A stretch of 41,002 nt of DNA from a virus, in IMG/VR virus record IMGVR_UViG_3300033148_007624, positions 1 to 41,002 of that record. One strand, written 5' to 3'. Shown piece by piece: positions 1-9,003 of this stretch; position 1 is the stretch's first letter, and the number at the start of each line of letters is the position of its first letter. The translations under genes were made by a program, and so were the position numbers. The notes beneath the pieces are model-generated. The model searched no databases. It was not told where the DNA came from and saw only the letters and a program-made list of their open reading frames with translations.

Positions 1-1
1 C

Positions 2-913
2 ACAGAGCCCGAAACCCGAGACGTTAATGTCACACAAATTAGCGGCGGCGAGACAGCAGCCGACAATCTTGAAGCAACCTACGACGGGACCGGCTACACA
101 GATCCCTTCGGCCCCGCTCATCAGCAACAAGTAGACAACCTGGCCATCGGCAGTGCAGGTATTGTGACCACGGCAGAAAGCGCAACGGTTTCAACCGGAA
201 CCGAAACCAATACTTACACCAGTACGCAACAAGCAGACGGAACCTATCACCAGATCACGGACGATGGAGGGACAATCGATCTCTATTATCAATTTGATGT
301 CGGGACCACAGGAATTCCCAATCAAGTTGATATATTAGGCAGAGTGAGCGGTCTCAATGATTCTATCGACGTTTACGGTTATAATTGGGGCACCACAACC
401 TGGGAACAGGTAGGAACTATTGACGGTAAAGCAGGCTCTTCAGATTCACCTTATGGCTTCAAGCTCCTTGTAACTCATGTGGGAACTGGGGCAAACGACG
501 GAAAAGTCCGAGTCAGGTTCTATGGCACCGGTCTTTCCAGCGCTAATCTCTACATCGATTTCCTGACGGTTTCGTATGCGGTCGTAAGATCTGCGGTTGG
601 TTACGCCAATGGTGCCATCTGGATAGACACAAATAACGGTACAAGCGGTTCGGTTGACGGAGTTAACGGCGTGGCTGATTATCCGGTTGACAATTGGGCT
701 GATGCCTTAGCTCTAAGCTCAAACACCGGACTAACCACGTTTTACATTATGAACGGTTCCTCTATAACGCTCAGTAGCGATAGCTCCAACTACACATTGA
801 TCGGTTATAACTGGACGCTGGAGCTGAACAATCAGGTAATAACCGACATGCAAGTCAAGGGTGCGTTTATAACCGGCACAGGGACCGGAAGCTTGCAGAC
901 GGCGCAACATTAA
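2..913 (+). CDS. Phage fibre-like structural protein, N-terminal part (5' end outside window, frame break at 3' end)
   Basis: The frame is open from the left edge of the window, so the true start lies outside; the GTG at 164 is only an internal possible start. The protein is rich in Thr, Gly, Ser and Asn and poor in Lys, as in beta-rich fibres or surface proteins of virions. A segment around AIWIDTNNG...DNWADAL is of a kind often found in phage structural proteins next to the terminase. It ends with the weak tail SLQTAQH, while the +1 phase frame just there continues the same kind of protein (ADGATLTVADGDC) to 1962. The two parts are therefore most likely one gene of at least 650 residues broken by a missing base near 885-905. 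No enzyme motif is seen. Confidence 0.75.
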   Translation, partial: TEPETRDVNVTQISGGETAADNLEATYDGTGYTDPFGPAHQQQVDNLAIGSAGIVTTAESATVSTGTETNTYTSTQQADGTYHQITDDGGTIDLYYQFDVGTTGIPNQVDILGRVSGLNDSIDVYGYNWGTTTWEQVGTIDGKAGSSDSPYGFKLLVTHVGTGANDGKVRVRFYGTGLSSANLYIDFLTVSYAVVRSAVGYANGAIWIDTNNGTSGSVDGVNGVADYPVDNWADALALSSNTGLTTFYIMNGSSITLSSDSSNYTLIGYNWTLELNNQVITDMQVKGAFITGTGTGSLQTAQH

Positions 914-1962
914 CGGTAGCAGATGGTGATTGTTTTGATTGTGCTCTAGCCGGTTCTATTGTCCTGAGCGCTGCCGGAACCTACTACTTCGATAAATGTT
1001 TCTCCGGAGCAGCCGGAATCTCGACACCGGATATAGACTTCGGTGCAGCCGTAGGTGACACGAACCTTAACTTCAGGCATTATTCCGGTGGGATTGAAGT
1101 TAAGAACATGGGCGCATCCGGGACGGATAAGATGTCTCTTGAAGGGAATGGCCAACTTGTTCTTAATGCAAACTGTTCAGGCGGAACAATAGCTATTCGC
1201 GGAAATTTCACGGTTACCGACAATGCCGGCGGTGCGGTTACACTTAGCGACGACGCCAGGGTGGATCAGAATCAGATAACAGCAGCCTGTGAAGCCGGGT
1301 CGTTGGTCTCTGATGTTTGGGATCACCTGTTGGCGTCAATTTCCACAGCCGGATCGATCGGCAAACTGATCAAAGACTATCTTGACGCCGCCATTTCTTC
1401 ACGGTCCACGGTGACCAAGGCCGAGGTGAACGCGGAGGTTGATACCGCACTGGCCGATTACGACCCACCGACAAAGGCGGAGATGGATGCCGGACTCTCC
1501 GGCATTGAGACCAAAGTCGATACCGTTGACACCGTGGTTGATGCGATCAAGGCGAAAACCGATAACTTGCCGAACGATCCCGCATCAACGACTAACGTCT
1601 CCGCGGTTGAAACGAAGGTGGACACGGTGGATACGATGGTCGATGCGATTAAAGCGAAAACCGATAACCTGCCGGCGGACCCGGCAGACGACAGCGATAT
1701 CGATGCGCAGCTTGCATCGATCAGTTCTGCGATTTCCGACTTGAACGACCCGACCGTTGACGAGATCTGGGCCAAGGTCATCGAGGCCGAGGGATCTATT
1801 ACGGCACAGCAGGCAATGTCAATTGTTCTTGCGGTTCTTGCCGGTGTTACATCCGGCCAGGGCCTGACATTTAAAACACCCAACGGAAACACCGTCCGTG
1901 TGACGGCGGTTACGGATGCGAACAGAAACCGTACCTCGATGACCCTATCTCCGAGTAGCTGA
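892..1962 (+). CDS. Phage fibre-like structural protein, C-terminal part (continuation of 2-913 in another frame)
   Basis: This frame is open well before the first ATG (1108) and reads as protein from about 892 (LADGATLTVADGDC...), so it is the continuation of the upstream gene and not a separate gene starting at 1108; no ribosome binding site precedes 1108. After a beta-rich part it contains a helical stretch with a repeated module (ETKVDTVDT, VDAIKAKTDNLP, seen twice about 35 residues apart), typical of trimeric coiled-coil shafts of phage fibres or surface proteins. The end (TFKTPNGNTVRVTAVTDANRNRTSMTLSPSS) looks like a small beta tip. Its position directly before the terminase suggests a virion surface component of a circularly permuted genome map. 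Confidence 0.7.
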   Translation, partial: LADGATLTVADGDCFDCALAGSIVLSAAGTYYFDKCFSGAAGISTPDIDFGAAVGDTNLNFRHYSGGIEVKNMGASGTDKMSLEGNGQLVLNANCSGGTIAIRGNFTVTDNAGGAVTLSDDARVDQNQITAACEAGSLVSDVWDHLLASISTAGSIGKLIKDYLDAAISSRSTVTKAEVNAEVDTALADYDPPTKAEMDAGLSGIETKVDTVDTVVDAIKAKTDNLPNDPASTTNVSAVETKVDTVDTMVDAIKAKTDNLPADPADDSDIDAQLASISSAISDLNDPTVDEIWAKVIEAEGSITAQQAMSIVLAVLAGVTSGQGLTFKTPNGNTVRVTAVTDANRNRTSMTLSPSS

Positions 1963-1963
1963 T

Positions 1964-2164
1964 ATGTGGAACGACACGTTTTGGGCCGAGAATTATTGGG
2001 CTGAGAATTACTGGGGAACCGAGGCGGTAATTCTTACTGTTTTGACCGGCACGGTTTCACTTGAGGAACATTTTGGTGCAACCCCGAGCGTTGATCCTGC
2101 ACTGACCGCAACGCCGGACATTGAATTGATTTTAACTGCGACGCCAGACGTTGAACCGGTGTAA
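1964..2164 (+). CDS. Small phage structural-region protein (66 aa)
   Basis: The ATG follows the previous stop by one base, implying translational coupling. The N-terminus is aromatic and repetitive (MWNDTFWAENYWAENYWG), a composition that recurs in small proteins beside phage fibre genes; the second half repeats the motif TATPD(I/V)E. No known domain is recognised. It may be a peptide adaptor or a tip piece of the neighbouring fibre protein, but this is inference from position only. Confidence 0.55.
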   Translation: MWNDTFWAENYWAENYWGTEAVILTVLTGTVSLEEHFGATPSVDPALTATPDIELILTATPDVEPV

Positions 2165-2168
2165 AAAA

Positions 2169-2468
2169 ATGCCCGAGATTTATCACTACAAAAACACACA
2201 TCAACTAATCCTTGACGAGCTGACCGATTCAGACGGGAACTATGTCAACGATGCGACCGTCAGCGCCTCGATAAAAGACGATGACGGTAATGAGCTTGAA
2301 TCGATAACAATGTCTTATGAGTCGGGTTCGAACGGCAAATACAAGGGAAATATTCCTTATTCGCTCTCGGTGTCGATTGGTGATGTGATCTGGGCGGAAA
2401 TAACAGCAGTTGACGGATCAAGTTATGGGTTTTGGCGAGTGAAAATCATTGTGCAGCACAGGGATTGA
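2169..2468 (+). CDS. Beta-sandwich-like phage structural protein (99 aa)
   Basis: The ATG at 2169 is chosen over the upstream in-frame TTG at 2151 because 2151 lies inside the previous gene. The pattern DSDGNYVNDATVSASIKDDDGNELESITMSY...GKYKGNIPYSLSVSIGDVIWAEITA...YGFWRVK is that of an immunoglobulin-like or transthyretin-like beta sandwich, a fold widespread in phage capsid decoration and fibre proteins. It sits between the fibre gene and the terminase. Function beyond a structural role is unknown. Confidence 0.6.
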   Translation: MPEIYHYKNTHQLILDELTDSDGNYVNDATVSASIKDDDGNELESITMSYESGSNGKYKGNIPYSLSVSIGDVIWAEITAVDGSSYGFWRVKIIVQHRD

Positions 2469-2474
2469 TCGGAT

Positions 2475-3674
2475 GTGTACGTCTACAAATACAAACGACC
2501 GTGGCTTTATCCGAGGCAGAAAGATGCGATTTTCAGCGATCACCGGTTTTCCCTCATTGAGGCAAGTACCAAGTCGGGTAAAACCGTCGGTTGCCTGATC
2601 TGGCTTACGGAGCGAGCATTCGCCGGGCGCGACGGTCAAAATTTTTGGTGGGTTGCACCTGTTTATCCGCAGGCAAAGATAGCGTTCCGAAGGCTCAAAC
2701 GCGCATTGCCGCGTGATGTTTTCGTGGCAAACGAGAGCGAATTATTTATCCGCCTGCGAAACGGTGCATTTATATTTTTCAAATCCGCCGAACGACCAGA
2801 TACGCTTTACGGCGAGGATGTTTATGCCGCTGTCGTTGATGAGGCATCACGCATCCGCGAAGAGAGCTGGTGGGCGTTGCGGACGACGATTACGGCGACT
2901 CGCGCGCCGGTTCGTTTCATCGGGAACGTCAAGGGTCGAAAAAATTGGTTTTACCGGATGTGCCGTCGTGCCGAATCCGGCGATGAACCCGATATGGCTT
3001 ATGCCCGGATCACCGCCAAAGATGCAGTTGATGCCGGTATTCTGAAAAAAGAGGAAATCGAAGGCGCGCGACGTGATTTACCCGAACACGTATTTCGAGA
3101 GCTTTATGAAGCCGTCCCGTCCGATGATGACGATAACCCGTTCGGCATCGAGGCGATAGACGCTTGCATTGTTGATGGGATCTCGTCGGATCCACCAATT
3201 GCCTTCGGGTGGGACCTTGCGAAAAAGCATGATTGGACGGTCGGCATCGGGCTTGACGGAGATTGCGCGACAAGCAGTTTTTCACGCTTTCAATTACCGT
3301 GGAATCTCACGCTACCCCGGATTCTAAAAGAGACGGGTTCGGTTATTGCGTCTGTTGATTCCACTGGCGTCGGCGATCCGATTGTCGAGCGCCTGCAGGC
3401 TAAAAGCCCCTATGGAAATTTTTATGGTTACTTGTTCAACCCGTCCAGCAAGCAAAAATTGATGGAAGGTTTGGCCGTCGCGATTCAGCATGGTGAGGTA
3501 TTCTTTCCGGACGGGCCGATATCCAATGAATTGCGGCTTTTCGAATACCAATACACGAGGACCGGCGTTAAATATTCCGCACCCGAGGGATTTTTCGATG
3601 ACTGTGTTTGCGCGCTTGCTCTGGCGGTCCGACAATTCAAAGAAGTGAAAACAGGACCGGGAATATTCACATGA
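2475..3674 (+). CDS. terL: Terminase large subunit
   Basis: This is the ATP-driven DNA packaging motor with headful/cos nuclease. The ATPase half shows a Walker A motif EASTKSGKT (residues 29-37) and Walker B VYAAVVDEAS (about 116-125). The nuclease half has the RNase H-like acidic residues at GWD247, ASVD295 and FFDD375/376. At 399 residues it is slightly shorter than most TerL proteins but has both halves complete. The start is a GTG at 2475, six bases after the previous stop; the ATG at 2473 is in the wrong frame. The stop overlaps the portal start (ATGA). No small terminase is evident in this window; it may lie elsewhere on the genome or be too divergent to recognise. Confidence 0.93.
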   Translation: MYVYKYKRPWLYPRQKDAIFSDHRFSLIEASTKSGKTVGCLIWLTERAFAGRDGQNFWWVAPVYPQAKIAFRRLKRALPRDVFVANESELFIRLRNGAFIFFKSAERPDTLYGEDVYAAVVDEASRIREESWWALRTTITATRAPVRFIGNVKGRKNWFYRMCRRAESGDEPDMAYARITAKDAVDAGILKKEEIEGARRDLPEHVFRELYEAVPSDDDDNPFGIEAIDACIVDGISSDPPIAFGWDLAKKHDWTVGIGLDGDCATSSFSRFQLPWNLTLPRILKETGSVIASVDSTGVGDPIVERLQAKSPYGNFYGYLFNPSSKQKLMEGLAVAIQHGEVFFPDGPISNELRLFEYQYTRTGVKYSAPEGFFDDCVCALALAVRQFKEVKTGPGIFT

Positions 3675-5824
3675 TTTTCAAAAAACAGATTCAGCGGTTC
3701 GCCCGATATATTTCCCGGGCGGCACAGGTCCCATACCCGCAGATAACAACGCTCGGCCTGCTTACGACGCCGAGCGAAGAAATGGAACTGAAGCCGCTTA
3801 AAACGGTTGAGGATTATCTCGAATGTTACGCGGGCTGGATTTATGCGGCGGTGACAACGATTGCATGGGATGTCAGATCTTCGCCCTGGGCCGTTTATAG
3901 AAAAAAGGGAAAGCGCCGTGATGATTGGGAGCCGCTGGAACAGGACGAATTGCATCCGGTTTTCAACCGTGCCAATGCCATTGATACGTTTGGTGACCTG
4001 ATCGAATTGGTTTCCATTCACATGGATACGACCGGTGAGGCATTTTTATTAATTCTTGATGAAATCGCCGGTCGAAAATCTTCCGAGGTTCAGGGCCTGC
4101 AAATTATTTATCCCCACTGGATTGAAGAGCCGGAGTACACCGAGGACCGTAAATATTTAACCGGGTGGAAGTTGAAAACGACATATGGGGAGGGAAAAAA
4201 GACAATCAAGATAAAGGATATGATCTTTTTCAAATATCCTTCTCCGGTTGATCCTATTCGGGGCGCTTCACCGATTGAAGCATTCGCCGTTTCTTATGAC
4301 CTGGATATGTATTCGCGGGCCTATGGTGCGGCGTTTCTGAAAAATTACACGGTCCCGCCGCTATATATCGTCTCGGACAACCCCGAATTATCGCAAAAAC
4401 AAGCCGATGATATTGCCGATGCATGGGTTGACCGACAATTGCGCAAACCGGGCCGGCCGGCCGTTGTCAGAAGCGGCGTCAAGGTCGATAAAATCGGGTT
4501 TGCGCTAAAAGATCTCGAATTTGCGGCGATTGCGAAGTTGTCGCGCGATCAGATTTTCGGCTGTTACAAATTCAACTCCGTGATTCTCGGCATACGCGAC
4601 GGATCCACCGGAATCAGCCAGGCCGATGCGAAGATTTATGAGCGCGCATATCAGCGGAACTGTCTCCGCCCGCGACTCCGGCGCATCGAGGAAGAAATCA
4701 ACAATTTCTTGATGCCGCGTCTTTACCCGGGCGAAAGTGATCTAAAATTTGAATTCGATGATCCGGTGCGCGAGGATGAAGACGCGAAATTCGAGCGGAC
4801 GGTGAAGCTGGTTGAACACGGCATGATCCAGATAAACCAGGGGCTTTCGATCCTCGGACACGAGAAACAGGAAGATGGCGATGTTTACATCGTGCAGTCG
4901 AATTGCGAGCGTGTACCGGCTGGCCAGTTGGACAAACCGTCACCGAGTGAAAAACAGGTCCCACCGAAAGCGGAGGAGCGCACACATGCATTTGAAAAGG
5001 ATTCCGTGCTCCGCGAGCTTGCGGAGCTGCGATTTTTAAATTCGCAAGAGAAACTGGAACGCATCGCAAAGAGCAAGATCCGGGCCCGCTTTTCGGCAGA
5101 ACAGAAAAAGATGCTCAAGGCGTTGTCGGAGAACTACCCGCAACGCTCGATCGGGAAACCGTCGGTTGACGTATCCGGGTTGAGCGATTATACAATGCCG
5201 CATGTTGTCCGTCGTGATTGGGTTGAAAATGTGTTGAACAGTGAATCGGACGAATGGGTAAACGTAATGCGTCAGATCATTCTGCAAAGCGTCGAGCGCG
5301 GTTTTGAATTATTTGCCGCCGAATTCGAAGATGCCATTAGCTTCGAGCTATTCAAGCGCCAAGCGGCGGAATATGCGAGGCGCCAGGCGGCCCAGAAGGT
5401 TGTTGCCATCAGCGATTACACGGCCGAACAAGTGCGTGGCGTTATCGCCAAAGCAGTTGAGGGCGGCTGGTCGATAGGTCAGACACGACAGGCGCTTTCG
5501 GAGCTTTATGACGGGTTCAAGGGCGTTCGTTCCGAGACGATTGCGCGCACCGAGACCGGGCAAGCCGTCAATTATGGGAAATACTGGGATGCACGCGAGA
5601 CGGGGAAGCGTTTACAGATGGAATTGAGGAAAACGTGGGTTGCGACGATCGGCGATACGCGCACACGTGATAGTCACCGGGCAGCAAATGGGAAAACGGT
5701 TGATATCGATGAGATGTTCCCCGTCGGGGATTCATATTTGCGACACCCGGGTGATTCGAACGGCCCGGCCGGGGAAGTGATCAATTGTCGTTGCACCGTT
5801 ACATTCCGGGAGAAGAGAAAATAA
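3671..5824 (+). CDS. Portal protein fused to a Mu F-like minor head protein
   Basis: The first 430 or so residues are an HK97/SPP1-type portal (phage_portal family): a DNA-channel dodecamer at the capsid vertex. Recognisable stretches are AGWIYAAVTTIAWDVRSSPWAVYRKK, GDLIELVSIHMDTTGEAFLLI and the SGISQADAKIYERA-like region. The last 200 residues are a Phage_Mu_F (minor capsid, gp7-like) domain with RSETIARTETGQA (around 620), TRDSHRAANGKTVD, the PGDSNGPAGEVINCRC signature and a short basic tail. The two are usually separate adjacent genes; here one uninterrupted 717-residue frame carries both. ATG 3671 overlaps the terminase stop; the open frame upstream of it lies within terminase and is ignored. 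Confidence 0.9.
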   Translation: MIFKKQIQRFARYISRAAQVPYPQITTLGLLTTPSEEMELKPLKTVEDYLECYAGWIYAAVTTIAWDVRSSPWAVYRKKGKRRDDWEPLEQDELHPVFNRANAIDTFGDLIELVSIHMDTTGEAFLLILDEIAGRKSSEVQGLQIIYPHWIEEPEYTEDRKYLTGWKLKTTYGEGKKTIKIKDMIFFKYPSPVDPIRGASPIEAFAVSYDLDMYSRAYGAAFLKNYTVPPLYIVSDNPELSQKQADDIADAWVDRQLRKPGRPAVVRSGVKVDKIGFALKDLEFAAIAKLSRDQIFGCYKFNSVILGIRDGSTGISQADAKIYERAYQRNCLRPRLRRIEEEINNFLMPRLYPGESDLKFEFDDPVREDEDAKFERTVKLVEHGMIQINQGLSILGHEKQEDGDVYIVQSNCERVPAGQLDKPSPSEKQVPPKAEERTHAFEKDSVLRELAELRFLNSQEKLERIAKSKIRARFSAEQKKMLKALSENYPQRSIGKPSVDVSGLSDYTMPHVVRRDWVENVLNSESDEWVNVMRQIILQSVERGFELFAAEFEDAISFELFKRQAAEYARRQAAQKVVAISDYTAEQVRGVIAKAVEGGWSIGQTRQALSELYDGFKGVRSETIARTETGQAVNYGKYWDARETGKRLQMELRKTWVATIGDTRTRDSHRAANGKTVDIDEMFPVGDSYLRHPGDSNGPAGEVINCRCTVTFREKRK

Positions 5825-5843
5825 ACCAGAAGGGAAAGGTAAA

Positions 5844-6647
5844 ATGAACACACCGCTTGAAAATCCAACAATGAAATCGGTTTATCGGCGCGGTGCCGAG
5901 ATCCGCGCCGTGAATAAAAGGCGGATCAGGTTTCGTGCATCGACTCCCGCGATCGATCGTCATGGAACCATCGTCAAACCGATGGGAATCAAAACAGAAA
6001 ATTTCGTCAGGGCGGGCGCACCGTTTCTATGGGGCCATGATTCGACCGGTGGTTTTTTGGGAACCCCGAATATCGAAAATGTTCTCGGGAACGTTGTTGA
6101 CATGGCGAAAACTGAAGAAGCGTTTGATATTTCGGTTGAATTTTCACGGTTCAACCCGAAGGCCGACATCGCTTACAAACGCGTGAAGGCCGGCGAGCTG
6201 CGTGCCGTATCAATTTCATTCATCCCGCTGAAGGCTCATAACGAGGAACGCCTGATTACGGTTGACGGCGAGGAACGGAAGATAGTCGTTAAGGTTTTCG
6301 ATGAATCGGACCTGCTGGAAGTATCATTGGTTCCGGTTCCGTCGAACCCTGAAGCCGTAGTGTTGGAAAAAGATGCAATGGCCGACGAAATGAAAGTTTT
6401 TGTAGAAACCCAGGGAATGATTCTGGAGCAAAACGATTATTCCCCGGTATGTATCCGGTCTTTGCCGGGTGATGAATCAATTGATCTCGACAATGTAATT
6501 TGGAACGCATATCAGAAAATCACACGCGGCACGTCTCCGTCGGAAGGCGCAGATCCCGACGTGGCAAGCGTGATCAAAGAGGTGTTCGCCGAGGAATGCG
6601 AAAAGCATTTGCTTCGTCGCGCAATCCGCGAATCACTTGGCCGGTAG
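5844..6647 (+). CDS. HK97-family prohead maturation protease
   Basis: A 267-residue serine protease (U35/S78 type) that cleaves the scaffold (delta) segment from the capsid protein during head maturation. Seen in the sequence: the family start RRIRFRASTPAIDRHGTIVKPMGI, the catalytic His in LWGHD (residue 65), the catalytic Ser in RAVSISF (residue 123), and DLLEVSLVPVPSNPEAV after it. About 75 C-terminal residues beyond the protease core may be a regulatory or scaffold-like tail. The ATG has a purine-rich ribosome binding site (AGAAGGGAAAGG). It precedes the capsid gene as expected. Confidence 0.9.
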   Translation: MNTPLENPTMKSVYRRGAEIRAVNKRRIRFRASTPAIDRHGTIVKPMGIKTENFVRAGAPFLWGHDSTGGFLGTPNIENVLGNVVDMAKTEEAFDISVEFSRFNPKADIAYKRVKAGELRAVSISFIPLKAHNEERLITVDGEERKIVVKVFDESDLLEVSLVPVPSNPEAVVLEKDAMADEMKVFVETQGMILEQNDYSPVCIRSLPGDESIDLDNVIWNAYQKITRGTSPSEGADPDVASVIKEVFAEECEKHLLRRAIRESLGR

Positions 6648-6681
6648 ACGGTCGAAAAAGAACAAACAGAAAATCAAAATG

Positions 6682-6712
6682 AGCGCCGATCTTGGTTGGC
6701 GCTTTTTGTTTT
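6682..6712 (+). terminator. Rho-independent-type hairpin before the capsid gene
   Basis: AGCGCC (6682-6687) pairs with GGCGCT (6698-6703) across a 10-base loop, followed directly by TTTTTGTTTT. The capsid ribosome binding site GGAGG begins immediately after it. It can end or attenuate transcripts coming from the protease gene, or simply fold as an mRNA cap for the capsid message; termination strength is not known from sequence. Confidence 0.6.
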
Positions 6713-6722
6713 GGAGGAAAAA

Positions 6723-8033
6723 ATGGAAGTAAAAGAAATTAAAGAAGCAGTCCGAACCGGACTGGGCGAAGCGAAGGAGGCATTGATCGATGAGATCCGC
6801 AACGGTCTCTCCGATGCCGACGCCGAGCGCTTCAAGGGCATCGACGAACAGTTGGCCGATGTTCAGAAAAAGCTGAACGAACTTCAGAATTCGGACGCAG
6901 AGCCGGATGATACGAAGGTCGTTGATCTCGAAAAGAAGATGGTTGAACTGGAAAGCCGTCAGAAAGAGATTGCCGAAAATGTGCGTCTGATGAACGCACA
7001 GCCGGTCCTGAATAATGGTGAAGCGGAAGACAGCATTGAAAAAGTCTTTCGCGGAACCTTCATTAAGGATGCGCGCGCTTTGCGTGAAGTAATCCGCAAT
7101 CAGTGGAAAATGGGCGGTGTCGAGGCGCGCGCCCTGGATTCCACGCTGATCGCATCCGCGGGCAAACTGCCCCCGCAGGCCGCCAATGCATTCATCGATT
7201 TCGTGATTTCCCAGCAGGCTGCCCTAAGCGTCTGTACCGTTTTGCGGATGAACAGTCCGCAGGGCTACACGGATGAATTGCGAGTATCGTCTCGAAAATT
7301 GCGCGCCGCGACGGAAGCCACCGCTCCGACGGTTGCTGATGCCGTCTCGACCGCTCGCCGAACGCTGACTACAGTTGAGGTGATCTGGGCGGAAGATCTG
7401 ACCCTGACCCTGCTGGAAGATGCAATTGAACGACGCGGAACCGAGGCTCACATCGCCCGCCTGATCGCCACCGGGTTTGGAAACGACCTGAATGACCTGG
7501 CCTGGAACGGTGATGATTCCAGTTCCGATTCTTTTTTGAGCATCAATGACGGTTGGATCGTATTGGCCGAAGCGGATAGCGACGTCAACGACGTTACCTC
7601 TTTTGCCTCTTCGATCGACACTGCGAAGGAAGTTTTCGCCGAGATGTGGAAATCGGTTCCCACCAAGTTCCTGGGACGCCCGGATTTTGCCTATTTCGTA
7701 CCGGTGGTTCTGGCTCAGAATTACGCCGACGAGGTGGCTGACCGTGCAACCACACTCGGTGACAATGTTCTGGTCAATGGATTCCCTGTTCTGCGGTATT
7801 TCGGACGCAAGATCATTGCCGAGGCACATCTTTCGGCAGCGACTGGGAAAGCAATGCTAACCCCGACCGTAAACCTGCATTTCGGAATCCAGAGAGCCGT
7901 CAATATCGACTCGGAATGGAAGCCGCGAAAACGGGTGATTGAATACACGATCACCGCACGGAACGATTACGAATACGCCACCGGCGAGGCAATCGTTCTT
8001 GCGGCCAATATTCCCGCTAGTTTGTTGACCTGA
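6723..8033 (+). CDS. Major capsid protein, HK97 fold, with N-terminal scaffold domain
   Basis: Residues 1 to about 105 are highly charged and helical (EVKEIKEAVRTGLGEAKEAL..., MVELESRQKEIAENVRLMN), matching the delta/scaffold domain cut off by the prohead protease just upstream. The rest has the Phage_capsid (HK97 gp5) layout: an N-arm with SAGKLPPQAANAFIDFVISQQAALSVCTVLRM, a P-domain and a C-terminal part ending ARNDYEYATGEAIVLAANIPASL. ATG 6723 has the strong site GGAGG six bases upstream; the in-frame extension to 6696 lies in the terminator hairpin and is rejected. Length 436 residues is normal for scaffold-bearing members. Confidence 0.9.
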   Translation: MEVKEIKEAVRTGLGEAKEALIDEIRNGLSDADAERFKGIDEQLADVQKKLNELQNSDAEPDDTKVVDLEKKMVELESRQKEIAENVRLMNAQPVLNNGEAEDSIEKVFRGTFIKDARALREVIRNQWKMGGVEARALDSTLIASAGKLPPQAANAFIDFVISQQAALSVCTVLRMNSPQGYTDELRVSSRKLRAATEATAPTVADAVSTARRTLTTVEVIWAEDLTLTLLEDAIERRGTEAHIARLIATGFGNDLNDLAWNGDDSSSDSFLSINDGWIVLAEADSDVNDVTSFASSIDTAKEVFAEMWKSVPTKFLGRPDFAYFVPVVLAQNYADEVADRATTLGDNVLVNGFPVLRYFGRKIIAEAHLSAATGKAMLTPTVNLHFGIQRAVNIDSEWKPRKRVIEYTITARNDYEYATGEAIVLAANIPASLLT

Positions 8034-8052
8034 TAACAAGCTCATGTTAACA

Positions 8053-8076
8053 GCGCGGGGAATCATATCCCCGCGC
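8053..8076 (+). terminator. Strong GC hairpin after the capsid gene
   Basis: GCGCGGGGA (8053-8061) and TCCCCGCGC (8068-8076) form a perfect 9-bp stem with a 6-base loop. Only a short AU-rich tract (ATTT) follows, so it is a weak terminator or an mRNA-stabilising/processing structure that would favour capsid message. Similar structures are common after major capsid genes. Confidence 0.45.
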
Positions 8077-8098
8077 ATTTCCCCGGGGAGAAATAACA

Positions 8099-8449
8099 AT
8101 GGAAAGAGTATTTGTTGATCATGTATCGGGTGGATCTATCGCGTTTTCAATGGGCGGCAAAATGAGAAGAATCGGACCCGGCGATAAACGGGTGATGATG
8201 CCCCTGGGCGTCTACATCCAAAACATGGATAAGTTGAGGTTATCTGATGAAAGCACTGAGAACGTCCCGAGGGTGTGGGAAGAAACGCCCGAAGAAAAAA
8301 CCGAAGAAACGATAAACGATGAACCCGAGTGGACAATGAGGATGTCGCCCGAGGCGTATCTGCGAAAGTTCGGGGAATACGCCAGGAATTCAGATCTCGC
8401 GCGTGCGGTGATCGAACGGCGGGAAAAGGAAGAGATCACAGAGGAATGA
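8099..8449 (+). CDS. Hypothetical protein between capsid and connector (116 aa)
   Basis: The N-terminal half (VFVDHVSGGSIAFSMGGKMRRIGPGDKRVMMPLGVYI) looks like a small beta domain; the C-terminal half is acidic and helical. The start has a GGGGAG site. Position between capsid and connector suggests a head decoration or head-tail factor, but no family is recognised. Confidence 0.65.
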   Translation: MERVFVDHVSGGSIAFSMGGKMRRIGPGDKRVMMPLGVYIQNMDKLRLSDESTENVPRVWEETPEEKTEETINDEPEWTMRMSPEAYLRKFGEYARNSDLARAVIERREKEEITEE

Positions 8450-8455
8450 TGAACC

Positions 8456-8995
8456 ATGTTTATCGCGCTGGATGATGTTGCCGATTATCTGAGAATCAGT
8501 GAGACCGCCGCACTGCAGCCGCACATTGAAATGGCCGAGGTGTTAATCGCGGCTTATCTTGGATGCGAGACGCTGGAAGAAACGTCTGTTTCCACGAAGG
8601 TTCGCCTGATGCGTCCGCGAATGTCGATACCGGTTGATACGGGACCGATCGCGAATGTTTCGAAGATCACCAAGGTTCAGGTCAAAGGCAAGAGCGCAAT
8701 GGATTCCGACGATATTAAATTGCCGACATATTGGTCGATCGGGCGCTGGGATCAGGCGTTTCCGGAAGACACCGATATCACGATTGAATACACGGCCGGA
8801 TTTTCCGCATCTACGATTCCGGACCGCATCAAAAAGGCGATCATTATCACGGCAGCGGATCTTTATCAGTCGCCGGACCGTGCCATAAAGGCTGAGCGCA
8901 TCGGTGACTATTCAGTCCAGCGATCCGAAAATTTAAACACCGTAATCCCGCGTATTGCCGTGAAACTGGTTCAGTCGTGGGCGCGACCCGAATAA
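8456..8995 (+). CDS. Head-tail connector protein, gp6-like
   Basis: A 179-residue protein of the HK97 gp6 / Phage_connect_1 type that forms a ring below the portal. The start FIALDDVADYLRISETAALQPHIEMAEVLIAAYLGC is the typical first helical unit; the middle has the beta insertion (IPVDTGPIANVSKITKV, DTDITIEYTAGF) and the end the helices IPDRIKKAIIITAADLYQ. It lies where connectors normally are, after the capsid gene. Family assignment is from pattern recognition. Confidence 0.8.
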   Translation: MFIALDDVADYLRISETAALQPHIEMAEVLIAAYLGCETLEETSVSTKVRLMRPRMSIPVDTGPIANVSKITKVQVKGKSAMDSDDIKLPTYWSIGRWDQAFPEDTDITIEYTAGFSASTIPDRIKKAIIITAADLYQSPDRAIKAERIGDYSVQRSENLNTVIPRIAVKLVQSWARPE

Positions 8996-9003
8996 GGAGA
9001 GAG

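Noticed and set aside
1108-1962. Separate gene starting at ATG 1108
   Set aside because: Coding-like sequence in this frame begins about 70 codons earlier, with no ribosome binding site at 1108; it is treated as the frame-broken end of the fibre gene.
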